DNA of 64,000 nt, taken from an uncultured Lachnospiraceae bacterium (GTDB taxonomy: Bacteria; Bacillota; Clostridia; Lachnospirales; Lachnospiraceae). Position numbers and translations under genes: made by a program. The notes beneath the pieces are model-generated. The model saw only the letters and a program-made list of their open reading frames with translations. It did not search any database and had not been told where the DNA came from. The DNA lies in contig CANCYO010000003.1 of assembly GCA_947382415.1 (NCBI GenBank), forward strand, positions 62,001-126,000. Reading direction: 5' to 3'. How positions within the stretch are numbered: the first letter of the stretch is position 1; the number at the start of each line of letters is the position of its first letter. Shown piece after piece: positions 9,325-18,900 of the stretch.

Positions 9325-10815
9325 TCACTGCGGGCCTCCCGGCTCCGCGCAGATCACCGCATCCTTTCCGTACCACGCCTCCAGGGCGCGATTGGACTCA
9401 TTCTCAGGGTCATCAGAAAGATCTCCCATACAGATCAGCCACGGCCTCCAGTGATAAGGCGGAATCACCGCCACAGACTCATCACTCTTTAAGATCTCCA
9501 CCCGGGCGAGATACTCCTGATAAAAATTATTGGCCTCCCCCGTGGAAATATAATAATATGCCCCATAAGAAGAAAACGAACCCGCCTTGTTGGGCTCTGC
9601 CCAAAACGAAAGCAGCACCCCTGCCGCAATCAGCGGATAAAACCACCAGCGGCACATCTTCCCCTCACTCTTTTTGCGCCTGCCAAACCAGCCGCACCAA
9701 TAAACCAGATTCAACACCAGCAGAAGCTGCCAGGTGAGCTTCACCGCGTTCAATGTACGATCCAGTCCGCCATGCCCCATGGAATACAGACTGGGCGTAA
9801 AGCCCGTGGCATACAGACACACCGACCACAGACTCACCAGCGCCGGATAACGAAAGGAAAAATGAGTACGCTTTACGATATACCAGACCATGGGCAGCAT
9901 CAGAAGAAGCAATACCAAAGTCATCCATCCCGTAAACTCCCAGAAATGCTTTCCGCCCTCCACAAAGGAACAGAGCACCGCCTTGGCCGGAGACATGCCC
10001 CAACCCTCATAACTGGCCGCCCGCCTCTCATTGCCCGGAGCAGTCACATTCAGGACAAAGCCCCCTGCATAGACAGCCAGCATGGGCAGCATATAAAGGA
10101 CCTGACGCCTGCGAAGCAGCCATCCCACTCCTGCGATACTGAGAAGGACCAGCAGCCCCTGCAGACAAGTGACGTAGTTTCCCCCGGCCACCACCAGAGA
10201 CAGCACAGTGCCCCAAAAGGCCCCCATGCCACGCTTCCATCCCTGCTCCGCACAGAGCATACTCACGGCAGACGCCACCAGCAGCATGGCAAAGGCATGC
10301 ATCCCCACATAGTGAACTCCGCCATTGTACCAGTAAAATCCTGCCTGGGCCGTGTGGAGCAGCACCACCGCCATCGCCGCGCAGACTGCCGAAAGTCCCG
10401 CCGCGTGTACCCGATCCGCCTTCAGCACATCCCGCAAAACCGTATACACCAGCATAAACACGGAAAAGGTAAGAAGCAGGATCAAAAACATCGGCCCGAA
10501 ACGATAATACTCCTCGCCCCAGATCCCCGGCATCAATACCATAAACAGAATAGAACCGTAAGTCCCCTGCCACGCATACCAGGACATCCTGATACACTCC
10601 GCCGCGCCTTGAAGCGCGCTCCCAAACGAGACCCCGGCCGCCTCCATGGCTGTCTTGGCATATCTGCCATAATTATAATCATCATACCAGGGCACCGAGT
10701 AAAACGCCAGCCGGATAAGCGGATACAGCAGCAGCAAAAGCGCTGCCGCTGCCCCCGCCGCATACAGCCCCGGCCCGGGCCGCCACCCGGCTGTCTTTCT
10801 GATCCAGTCCTTCAT
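9325..10815 (-). CDS. Polytopic membrane protein, DUF6056-like
   Basis: A 496-residue protein with about ten to twelve hydrophobic segments. Near the N-terminus, after the first membrane segment, lies YDDYNYGRY, an acidic motif in the first outer loop as in GT-C glycosyltransferases, followed by WYAWQGTYGS. This arrangement resembles DUF6056-type proteins, which are thought to add sugars from lipid carriers outside the cell; no enzymatic function is proven for the family as far as I know. Its place between the two ABC exporter genes suggests it acts on the same polysaccharide. GAGG is 6 bases before the ATG at 10815. Confidence 0.75.
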   Translation of the reverse strand: MKDWIRKTAGWRPGPGLYAAGAAAALLLLLYPLIRLAFYSVPWYDDYNYGRYAKTAMEAAGVSFGSALQGAAECIRMSWYAWQGTYGSILFMVLMPGIWGEEYYRFGPMFLILLLTFSVFMLVYTVLRDVLKADRVHAAGLSAVCAAMAVVLLHTAQAGFYWYNGGVHYVGMHAFAMLLVASAVSMLCAEQGWKRGMGAFWGTVLSLVVAGGNYVTCLQGLLVLLSIAGVGWLLRRRQVLYMLPMLAVYAGGFVLNVTAPGNERRAASYEGWGMSPAKAVLCSFVEGGKHFWEFTGWMTLVLLLLMLPMVWYIVKRTHFSFRYPALVSLWSVCLYATGFTPSLYSMGHGGLDRTLNAVKLTWQLLLVLNLVYWCGWFGRRKKSEGKMCRWWFYPLIAAGVLLSFWAEPNKAGSFSSYGAYYYISTGEANNFYQEYLARVEILKSDESVAVIPPYHWRPWLICMGDLSDDPENESNRALEAWYGKDAVICAEPGGPQ

Positions 10816-10836
10816 ATCATACCTCGAAATTCCAAT

Positions 10837-11832
10837 CTATAATACATCCGCAAAATGTACCTTCAGACGCTTGAAGATCAACGCTCCCATGCCAAACAGC
10901 ACCACCGTCACGATCCAGAAATACATCGTGGAGAAAAAGTCCTCAAAAAACCACTGCCTCCCATAGATGGCGCTGCGGTATCCGTTCACGATATAGACCA
11001 GCGGATTCAGCTTTAAAATGCCGATCCACTTACTGCTCCCCAGAGTATTGATATCCCACAGAATTGGCGTGGCCCACATGCCGATCTGCAGGGCGATACC
11101 GATAATCTGGGATAAATCCTTAAAAAACACCACCACTGCACAGGTGGTATAACTCAAAGCCAGCACAAAGATAAACAGGCAGGCGCTGTAATAAAACAGT
11201 TGAAGGGTGTAGACGCTGGGATAATACCCGTAGACAGCCGCCACCGCCAACAGTACCAGAATAAAAAACGCATGGATAAAGGTGGCCGCGATCACCTTGA
11301 TGATGGGCAGCACACTGATCTTGAAAACCACCTTTTTTACCAGATAATTGTATTCCCGCAGCGCGTTGGTTCCATTGTTCAGGGCTTCGCTGAAGAAGAA
11401 CCAGGGCACCAGTCCCGCAGTCAAAAACAGGACAAAAGGCACGTCCGCGGCTGTTCTGCTGGCATTCCCCCCCATGATGACATCGAAGACCACATAGTAC
11501 ATCCCCACGGTGACCACAGGCTGAGCCATAGCCCAGAAGCCTCCCAGATAAGAACCCGCGTAACGCTTCTTAAAATCATTCTTTGCCAGCTTCCAGATGA
11601 GATGCCTGTTCTGCCAGAGCTCCACCGGAAGCACGGTAAACTTATCATACCATCTGATAAAAATGAGACAGGAAGCCAGTATCACTACAACGGATATTCC
11701 CTTTTTGAGCAGTTCCTGCCCCGGATCGGCAGCCGGATTGCTATGTAGCAGAATCACTGCCGCCAGAAGAAACGCCGCCGCTATAAATAAGGTTATGCCG
11801 CCTTTTTTATTGATCCTCATGCCTGTGACCAT
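10837..11832 (-). CDS. ABC transporter permease, Wzm/TagG type
   Basis: This 331-residue integral membrane protein is the channel subunit that exports an undecaprenyl-linked polysaccharide. From about residue 75 it follows the ABC-2 / TagG pattern: LIWKLAKNDFKKRYAGSYLGGFWAMAQP, then six membrane segments and the conserved MWATPILWDIN and KLNPLVYIVNGYR. Family members usually begin near that first motif, so this protein carries about 60-70 extra N-terminal residues with two additional membrane segments. Two start codons are possible, the ATG at 11832 and one at 11820; neither has an ideally spaced ribosome binding site. It lies 7 bases downstream of rfbC. Confidence 0.85.
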   Translation of the reverse strand: MVTGMRINKKGGITLFIAAAFLLAAVILLHSNPAADPGQELLKKGISVVVILASCLIFIRWYDKFTVLPVELWQNRHLIWKLAKNDFKKRYAGSYLGGFWAMAQPVVTVGMYYVVFDVIMGGNASRTAADVPFVLFLTAGLVPWFFFSEALNNGTNALREYNYLVKKVVFKISVLPIIKVIAATFIHAFFILVLLAVAAVYGYYPSVYTLQLFYYSACLFIFVLALSYTTCAVVVFFKDLSQIIGIALQIGMWATPILWDINTLGSSKWIGILKLNPLVYIVNGYRSAIYGRQWFFEDFFSTMYFWIVTVVLFGMGALIFKRLKVHFADVL

Positions 11833-11839
11833 ACCCTTT

Positions 11840-12400
11840 TCACGCTTTATTCTCCCGATACTCCTTCAAACCGCCCCAGTTGATATCACGCTCAACCATC
11901 AGCAGCTCCATATCCTCCGTGATGGGCCAGTCGATACCGATCTCCGGGTCATTATAGCGAATACCGCCGTCATCCCCGGGATGATAAAAGTCAGAACATT
12001 TATAACAGAACTCCGCATACTCAGACAAAACCAGATAGCCATGAGCAAAATGCTTCGGAACAAAAAACTGCTTTTTGTTCTCCTCGGACAACACAATGCC
12101 ATACCACTTTCCGAAAGTTTTGGAACTTTCCCGCAGATCCACCGCCACGTCAAAGACCTCGCCCCTGATGACCCGCACCAGCTTGTCCTGCGGAAATTCC
12201 TTCTGAAAATGCAGACCTCTGAGTACGCCTCTTTTAGAGGCGGACTGATTGTCCTGCACAAAGACCTCGGGAATCCCCGCCGCCTTATAATCCTCATAAT
12301 GGTAGGTCTCCATAAAATACCCTCTCGCATCCCCGAATACCTTGGGCGTGATGATCTTCAGGCCCTCAATCTCGCATGTCTCCACTGTAATCTGTCCCAT
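11840..12400 (-). CDS. rfbC: dTDP-4-dehydrorhamnose 3,5-epimerase
   Basis: This 186-residue cytoplasmic enzyme converts dTDP-4-keto-6-deoxy-D-glucose to dTDP-4-keto-L-rhamnose. It shows the RmlC cupin signature: GVLRGLHFQKE with the active-site histidine, VFDVAVDLR, and FFVPKHFAHGYLVLS. Length fits the family. GGAG lies 6 bases before the ATG. It acts after RfbA and RfbB, whose genes lie upstream behind the muramidase gene. The reductase RfbD, needed to finish dTDP-L-rhamnose, is not in this window. Confidence 0.95.
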   Translation of the reverse strand: MGQITVETCEIEGLKIITPKVFGDARGYFMETYHYEDYKAAGIPEVFVQDNQSASKRGVLRGLHFQKEFPQDKLVRVIRGEVFDVAVDLRESSKTFGKWYGIVLSEENKKQFFVPKHFAHGYLVLSEYAEFCYKCSDFYHPGDDGGIRYNDPEIGIDWPITEDMELLMVERDINWGGLKEYRENKA

Positions 12401-12473
12401 GATACACTCCTCTCTCGTCTCACATGATTAATGCATAATAGCTTTTCATGCGTAATATTTATCCTACTGATTT

Positions 12474-13781
12474 TTATTCATACATAATATTCATATCCAC
12501 ATTGCCTTCAATACCGTCGATACGCCCCTTGGAGCTATACTGCCACATCCGGTAATAACCCTGATACAAGGGTGCGCTGCGATACTCCGCAAGCCAGATA
12601 TAATAATTTTCCAGTCTCTGAGTATGAAGATTATTGTTATACCAGTTGCGGCTGGCATATACCCCCGCCTGATAACCCGCGTTCTCGATCGTGCGGCAGA
12701 ATGCCTCGCACACCAATGTGCGCATGTCAATACCCAGTCCGTCCGCCCGGCCGTTTCCGCCCGCTCCCTCCGTATCGATGAAAATGGGATAGGTGATGTC
12801 ATACTCCCGCACCCAGCTCAGCACGGCCGAGGCCTCCTCCACCGCTTCCACCTCATTGGTAGCCTGGGTGAAGAAATACACTCCCACAGGTACGCCGGAG
12901 ACCGCCGCCCCCTTCATATTGGCGTCAAAATAGATATCCTGGACCAGACTTCCCGTGACAGAACCCCGATATCCCGCGCGCACTATAGCAAATTCCACAC
13001 CGGCATTCTTGGCCTTGTCCCAGTCGATATCCCCGTTCCATTTGGACACGTCGATACCCGCCTTGGTCTTGCCGGAGAAAGCCTTCAGGTCCGTCATCTC
13101 GGTCTTGTCCGCATCCGCCAGCGCATCCCGCACACCGCTGTCCTCTGCGGCCGCATCCACCTCGTCCTCGGTCTTGATCAAAAGGGAGATATCCTCGATG
13201 GCCAGATACTCCACCTTGTCCTTCACCCGCACCCGGGTCCGGCTGGTGGGCACCTTGTAGCCGCTGATGGGAGCCAGCTTCACAGAATACTCTCCCGCCT
13301 CCAGATCCCCGATATAGATGACGCCGTCCTGATCCAGATCCTTGTAGGAACCATCCTCATCCGAGGGCGCCTGCCCCCCAAGCCCGCTGCCATTTTCAGC
13401 CAGCTTTGCCAGCTCCACAAAAAAACTGCTGCCGCTGACAGGAACTCCCTCATTGTCCACCACCTGAATGCGCAGATCCTTTTCCACAGAAGTCACCACC
13501 AGAGACAATCGGTTACTCATATCCTTAGCCGCCTCCAGCACCGGGTTAAGCTCCGGATCAAAGAAACTGTCGTCATACTCAAAGGCCTTCAGGTCATCGC
13601 CGATCTGTCCGCCCATTACCTGCTGCCCGCTCTCCTCCGTCTCCGCATCTGTCTCTATATCAGGCTCAGCCGGCACTCTCGTGGGAGTCGTGTCCCGATT
13701 GGTGAAAAGCACCGCCAGCGTCACCACTAAAATTGCCGCCAGACTGGAAAAAATGGCGGTTTTCTGCAATTTAGAGTCCAT
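12474..13781 (-). CDS. Membrane-anchored GH25 muramidase
   Basis: The 435-residue protein has one membrane segment (residues 8-28), an acidic linker, an all-beta domain at about 100-210 (KDLRIQVVDNEG ... DQDGVIYIGDLEAGEYSVKL) and a GH25 lysozyme domain at 241-435. Catalytic acids typical of GH25 are visible: D244 in GIDVSKWNG and D336/E338 in YPIFIDTEG. It would cleave the MurNAc-GlcNAc bond of peptidoglycan outside the membrane. It overlaps the end of rfbA by 11 bases and has GAGG 6 bases before the ATG, so it is translated with the rfb genes. This suggests it opens or remodels the wall where the polysaccharide is attached, which is inference. A larger relative with the same beta domain lies at 15908-18994. 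Confidence 0.88.
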   Translation of the reverse strand: MDSKLQKTAIFSSLAAILVVTLAVLFTNRDTTPTRVPAEPDIETDAETEESGQQVMGGQIGDDLKAFEYDDSFFDPELNPVLEAAKDMSNRLSLVVTSVEKDLRIQVVDNEGVPVSGSSFFVELAKLAENGSGLGGQAPSDEDGSYKDLDQDGVIYIGDLEAGEYSVKLAPISGYKVPTSRTRVRVKDKVEYLAIEDISLLIKTEDEVDAAAEDSGVRDALADADKTEMTDLKAFSGKTKAGIDVSKWNGDIDWDKAKNAGVEFAIVRAGYRGSVTGSLVQDIYFDANMKGAAVSGVPVGVYFFTQATNEVEAVEEASAVLSWVREYDITYPIFIDTEGAGGNGRADGLGIDMRTLVCEAFCRTIENAGYQAGVYASRNWYNNNLHTQRLENYYIWLAEYRSAPLYQGYYRMWQYSSKGRIDGIEGNVDMNIMYE

Positions 13782-14640
13782 TTGCCACCTCTGTCAGATA
13801 CTTGCCGTAATTGGTCTTCATCAGGGGCTCCGCCAGCTTCAGAAGCTGCTCTCTGTCGATAAATCCCCGCTTGTATGCAATCTCCTCGATACAGGAAACA
13901 TAAAGCCCCTGCCTCTTCTGAAATGCCGCCACAAAATCAGCCGCATCCAACAGCGCATCGTGATTGCCCGTGTCCAGCCATGCAAAACCGCGTCCAAGCT
14001 GCTGTACCATCAGCGTTCCACGCCTGAGATACTCATTGTTGATGCTGGTGATCTCAATCTCTCCTCTGGCAGAAGGCTTCACATTCTTTGCAATCTCCAC
14101 CACATCATTGTCATAAAAATACAGTCCGGGCACCGCATAATTGGACTTCGGCTTCTCCGGCTTCTCCTCTATGGAGAGGGCGCGCCCCTCCTCATCAAAC
14201 TCCACGACGCCGTACTCTCTGGGATCTCTCACATAATAGCCAAAAATCGTGGCCCCCTTCTCTCTGGCCGCCACCTCTCTAAGCACTCGTGAAAAACTCT
14301 GTCCATAGAAGATATTATCACCCAGAACCAGCGCCACCCTGTCTGTACCGATAAACTCCTCACCAATGATGAAAGCATCCGCAAGCCCCCGGGGACTCTC
14401 CTGCACCGCATAGGAAAAGCTCATGCCAAGCTGCTTTCCGTCTCCCAGAAGCTCCTCAAACACCGGCAGATCCCTGGGTGTCGAAATGATCAGCACCTCC
14501 CTGATCCCCGCTAACATCAGCGTCGAGAGCGGATAATAGATCATGGGCTTGTCATACACAGGCATGATCTGCTTGGAGATCGCCTTGGTCAAAGGGTACA
14601 GTCTGGTTCCCGAACCGCCCGCCAAAATAATACCTTTCAT
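13771..14640 (-). CDS. rfbA: Glucose-1-phosphate thymidylyltransferase
   Basis: This 289-residue enzyme makes dTDP-glucose from dTTP and glucose 1-phosphate, the first step to dTDP-6-deoxysugars. The nucleotidyltransferase signature GGSGTRLYPLT is at residues 8-18, followed by KQIMPVYDKPMIYYPLSTLM and LVLGDNIFYG. Length is that of the short RmlA type. A strong AGGAGG lies 7 bases before the ATG. Its product feeds RfbB and then both RfbC and the RffA-type aminotransferase at 28929-30068. Confidence 0.96.
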   Translation of the reverse strand: MKGIILAGGSGTRLYPLTKAISKQIMPVYDKPMIYYPLSTLMLAGIREVLIISTPRDLPVFEELLGDGKQLGMSFSYAVQESPRGLADAFIIGEEFIGTDRVALVLGDNIFYGQSFSRVLREVAAREKGATIFGYYVRDPREYGVVEFDEEGRALSIEEKPEKPKSNYAVPGLYFYDNDVVEIAKNVKPSARGEIEITSINNEYLRRGTLMVQQLGRGFAWLDTGNHDALLDAADFVAAFQKRQGLYVSCIEEIAYKRGFIDREQLLKLAEPLMKTNYGKYLTEVANGL

Positions 14641-14752
14641 CAGTTTTCCTCCTGTTTGTCATTAGATTTCATAAAAGCAAAGATAGACTTTTCCGAAACC
14701 ATGCCCGAAAAAGTCCGTTTTCTCTGCACTCATCTGCACACGCAGGCCGTTC

Positions 14753-15838
14753 TCAGCCTTTGCCGTACATATCGTCATAATACTTCTGATAGTCGCCGCT
14801 CGTCACATTTTTCATCCATTCCTCATGCTCGAAGAACCAGGCGATAGTCTTTCTGATGCCATCCTTGAACATGGTCTCCGGCTCCCAGCCGATCTCGGAT
14901 CTGATCTTGTCCGGCGCGATGGCATATCTGCGGTCATGTCCCTTGCGATCCTCCACATAGGTGATCAACTCCTCGCTGACCAGTGCCTTCCTGGGATCGC
15001 CCTCCGGCAGCATCTCCTGCAGCGTGTCCAGAATGATGTGCAGAATCTCAATATTCTGCTTCTCATTGTGTCCGCCGATATTGTAGACCTCAAACAGTTT
15101 CCCCTGCTCCTGCACCATGTCGATAGCCTTTGCATGATCCTCCACATACAGCCAGTCACGGACATTTTTGCCGTCGCCGTACACGGGAAGCTTCCTTCCC
15201 TGCAGCGCATTGTTGATCATCAGCGGAATAAATTTCTCCGGAAACTGATAAGGGCCGTAATTGTTGGAGCAATTGGTGATATTGGCCGGGAATTTATACG
15301 TGTCCATATAGGACTTCACCAGCATGTCCGAGCTGGCCTTGCTGGCTGAATAGGGACTGTGGGGATCATAGGGCGTAGTCTCATAGAAAAACGCCGTCTC
15401 ATCCTCGGGCAGGCTTCCGTACACCTCATCCGTGGACACATGCAGAAACTTCTTATCCGCCTTAAAGCTCCCGTCCGGCAGCTCCCATGCAGCCTTTGCA
15501 CAGTTGAGCATCACCGCCGTGCCCAACACATTGGTCTGCACAAACACCTCGGGATTGCGGATGCTTCTGTCTACATGACTCTCCGCCGCAAAATGCACCA
15601 CTCTGTCAATTTCGTTATCTGCAAAGATTTTGACAATCGCCTCCTTATCACAGATATCCGCCCGCACAAAGGTATAGTTGGAACGGTTCTCCACATCCTT
15701 CAGATTCTCCAGATTGCCTGCATAGGTCAGCGCATCCACATTGACGATCCGTATGGAATCTCCATATTTTTTAAACATATAATGAATATAATTGGAGCCG
15801 ATAAATCCTGCCCCTCCGGTCACAAGATACGTTCTCAT
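14753..15838 (-). CDS. rfbB: dTDP-glucose 4,6-dehydratase
   Basis: This short-chain dehydrogenase-type enzyme (361 residues) converts dTDP-glucose to dTDP-4-keto-6-deoxyglucose. The NAD-binding motif TGGAGFIGS is at the N-terminus, STDEVYG carries the catalytic acid region and PYSASKAS the Tyr-x3-Lys pair. The start chosen is the ATG at 15838 with AAAGGA 6 bases upstream; an ATG two codons earlier abuts the ribosome binding site and a TTG further upstream is less likely. About 110 bases separate it from rfbA and hold no gene. Confidence 0.95.
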   Translation of the reverse strand: MRTYLVTGGAGFIGSNYIHYMFKKYGDSIRIVNVDALTYAGNLENLKDVENRSNYTFVRADICDKEAIVKIFADNEIDRVVHFAAESHVDRSIRNPEVFVQTNVLGTAVMLNCAKAAWELPDGSFKADKKFLHVSTDEVYGSLPEDETAFFYETTPYDPHSPYSASKASSDMLVKSYMDTYKFPANITNCSNNYGPYQFPEKFIPLMINNALQGRKLPVYGDGKNVRDWLYVEDHAKAIDMVQEQGKLFEVYNIGGHNEKQNIEILHIILDTLQEMLPEGDPRKALVSEELITYVEDRKGHDRRYAIAPDKIRSEIGWEPETMFKDGIRKTIAWFFEHEEWMKNVTSGDYQKYYDDMYGKG

Positions 15839-15907
15839 ATTCATTCCTTTCCGCGCTCTGTGTTGCGCATTCAAACATTATTTTTGTTATTACGCTTGTG
15901 TAGCCCG

Positions 15908-18900
15908 TCAGTACCCCATATAACTGAGATTCATATCCACATTTCCGCTGATACCGCTGACTTTTCCAGTGGACTTGTACTGCCACAGGTCATATCTGCC
16001 GCCATAGGTGGGCGACGCCGCGTACTGAGCCAGCCAGATCTTATAAGCGCTCAACTGTCCGGGATCCAGCATGGTTTCCAGCCAGGTTTTGTTGGCATAG
16101 ATCCCTGCCGTGTAACCGCCGGAGCTGACCGTTGCGCAAAAGGCCCTGCAGACCGCGGTTCTCTCGGCCCTGCCCAGATTGTCCGCCCGGCCCTTGTGGC
16201 CGGATGCCCCGCTGTATTCCACATCCAGAAAGATCGGATAGGATATGCGATAACCCTTGACGGCATCCAGCACAAAGGACGCCTCCTCCACCGCTTCCAC
16301 CTCGTCAACCGCCTGACTGAAGAAATAGACACCCACCTTCAGGCCTGCCGCCGTGGCTCCCTTAATATTCTGCTCAAATTTGGGATCTATAATCAATGAC
16401 CCCTGCGTATATCCCCGGTATCCGCAGCGGATGATCACATAGGACACACCGGAATTCTTCACGGCGTTCCAGTCGATAGACCCGTTGTGCTTGGACACAT
16501 CAATACCCATGGTACCTGAACCGGTCACAAGTGCGCCATCGCTGTCAAAGGTATACTTTGCGCCCTGAATAACCTGTTCGCCCGTCACTTTTTTACCTGA
16601 CGCGTCAAAGAAATAAACTTTTCCGTCTATGGTCTGCCATCCGGTGTATTTGGTCTCGCCCCGTTTGAAAAATTTCACGCCGTCCTTATAATAATCCGAA
16701 CACACCGCCTGTCTGTAATTGTCGTTTTCCAACACATAGAGCTGATTGCCGTTTTTGTCTTTTAACGGCGTGGAAGCTTCATTGTCCGTATGCTTTTGCA
16801 CAGTGACCGCACAGGTGGCGGTGACCTTCTCGCCGTCGTCATCGTTGGCTGTCACCGTAATGGTAGCGGTTCCCGCCTTCACGCCTTTGACGATCACAGA
16901 CTCATCATCTACTTCTACAGTTGCAATCTCCTTGTCGGAGGATTTCGCCTTTATTTCCGTATCGCTGATATTATGAAACAACACCTCCAGCGTCACGGTG
17001 GAACCCACATCCACAGTGGCAGTAGACGGATCCAGCCGGATACTCCCCATGTCCTCCACGGTGACTGAAATATCCGCCGCAGGAGGATCATCCAGCGGCT
17101 TGTCCGCATAATTCACCACCACTGTCACCGTAGCCTCACCGGCGCCCACAGCCGTGATCGTCAGCTTGCCTTTCTTATCAATCTTTACCGTAGCCACCTT
17201 GGTGTCATCGCTGCTTGCGCTGTAAGAGAGCTTTTTTCCCTCCTCGAAACCGTCAGGCGTCGCCTGCACGGTCTCCTTTTCCTTTACCATAAGCTCCACG
17301 AAAGGCGCATCCACCGACACATTGCCCGCAAAAGGCTCCTCGTCCGTCACAGTCACCTTACAACTGGCCTCATATTCGACCTCCTCGGTCTCCCCGTCCT
17401 TCACCACAGCCGCGCCGACAACGCAGGTGATAGTGGCCGTCCCCGGCGAGATCGCAGTCACTACACCGTCCACATCCACGTCAGCCACATTGTAGTCGCT
17501 GCTGCCCCAGCTTACATACAAAACCTCCTCCAGCGAATGAGAGACCTTCAGTTTCAGTTCCCTGCCCCCCACCTTCAGCTTTGCCGAAGTCTCATTGAGC
17601 GTCACTTCCTTTGCCATGCGCAGAAAGCTACCCAGCTTTACCTGAAGTCCGGGGTCTGCGATATTATTTCTGCTCACCTCAATATAAGTGCTGGTCACCG
17701 CAGTGCTCTCTACCCATTCCACCGTATCGGTCAGGGAAGACTCCACCTCGGGTTCCTGCTTCTTCTGTTCCTCTGTAGCCACATTTACCTGCGACTCCGT
17801 CTTGACCTCATCGGACACATCAATCTTCTGGTATGCAATATCCTTCTTTACTTCCGCCGTCCTCGTATCTGCCGGAAGCGTATACTTTGTATATTTATCG
17901 CCGCTCAGGGCATTCACGGCTATCTTGTAACTGCCCGGCGTGATTCCCTTTTTATAAATGATCCCGTCCATATCGTCGTCAGACCAGGTCTCCGACTTGC
18001 CGTCCGGGGCAGTCACCGTCACCGCAAAGGGCACATTGGGGATCAGCTTGTCACTGCTCTTGTTTACAAACTTGATCTTCAGATCCTTTTGCACCGACAC
18101 CGTCTTCAACGCAACCGTCACGGCCTTGTTATAATCAGTCTCCTCATACTGCTGATCGTTCTGCTCCTGATCCTGCCTGACCTGCTTCGCCGCCTCCTGC
18201 CTGCCCACAGTCGCATCAGCCACCGCCAGAAGTCCGCTGTCGCCGATAACCTCAATATCCTCAAGCTGCGTCCCTACCGTTCCAAACGCGGAGGTCTGGC
18301 TAGCCCCCGTCTTGGAGCGCAGAAATACCACTCCCGTGACAACAGCAAGAATCAGCGCACACACTCCGGCGCCAAGCATTACTCTGTCCATGGCCGTCAT
18401 GCCAAAAAACCAGGCAAAGGGCTGAGCTTCTTCCTCATCTCCATACCCGCCGTAATCGCCGTAATCATCGTCTTCCGCATAGAACTCCTCATCCTCATAA
18501 TACGGCTGGTCATCCTCTGCGTAGTACTCCCCGTCCTCATAATACGGCTGGTTATCCTCTACGCTGTACTCTTCGTCCTCATAATACGGCCGGTCATCCC
18601 CTGCGTAGTATTCTTCATCCTCTACATTATACGGCCGGTCATCCTCCGCGTAGTACCCTTCGTCCTCCGCATTATACGGCTGGCCATCCTCTGCGTAATA
18701 TTCCCCGTCCTCCGCATAATACGCCTCATCCTCCGATTCACCGTAATACTCCTCCGGCTCTGTCTCAAATTCCTCCGTCTCGAATTCTTCCGCTTCGTAC
18801 TCCTGCACTTCGTACGCTTCCTCTGCATCTTCTACATACTCTTCTGCAATGTAGTCCTCCGCCTCAGCATCCTCAAAGGTCTCGAATTCCTCTGCACTGT

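Noticed and set aside
7826..9376. Wzt-type gene starting at 9376
   Set aside because: The extra 56 codons overlap the upstream gene and code low-complexity repeats outside the conserved ATPase; starts at 9208 or 9229 have ribosome binding sites.
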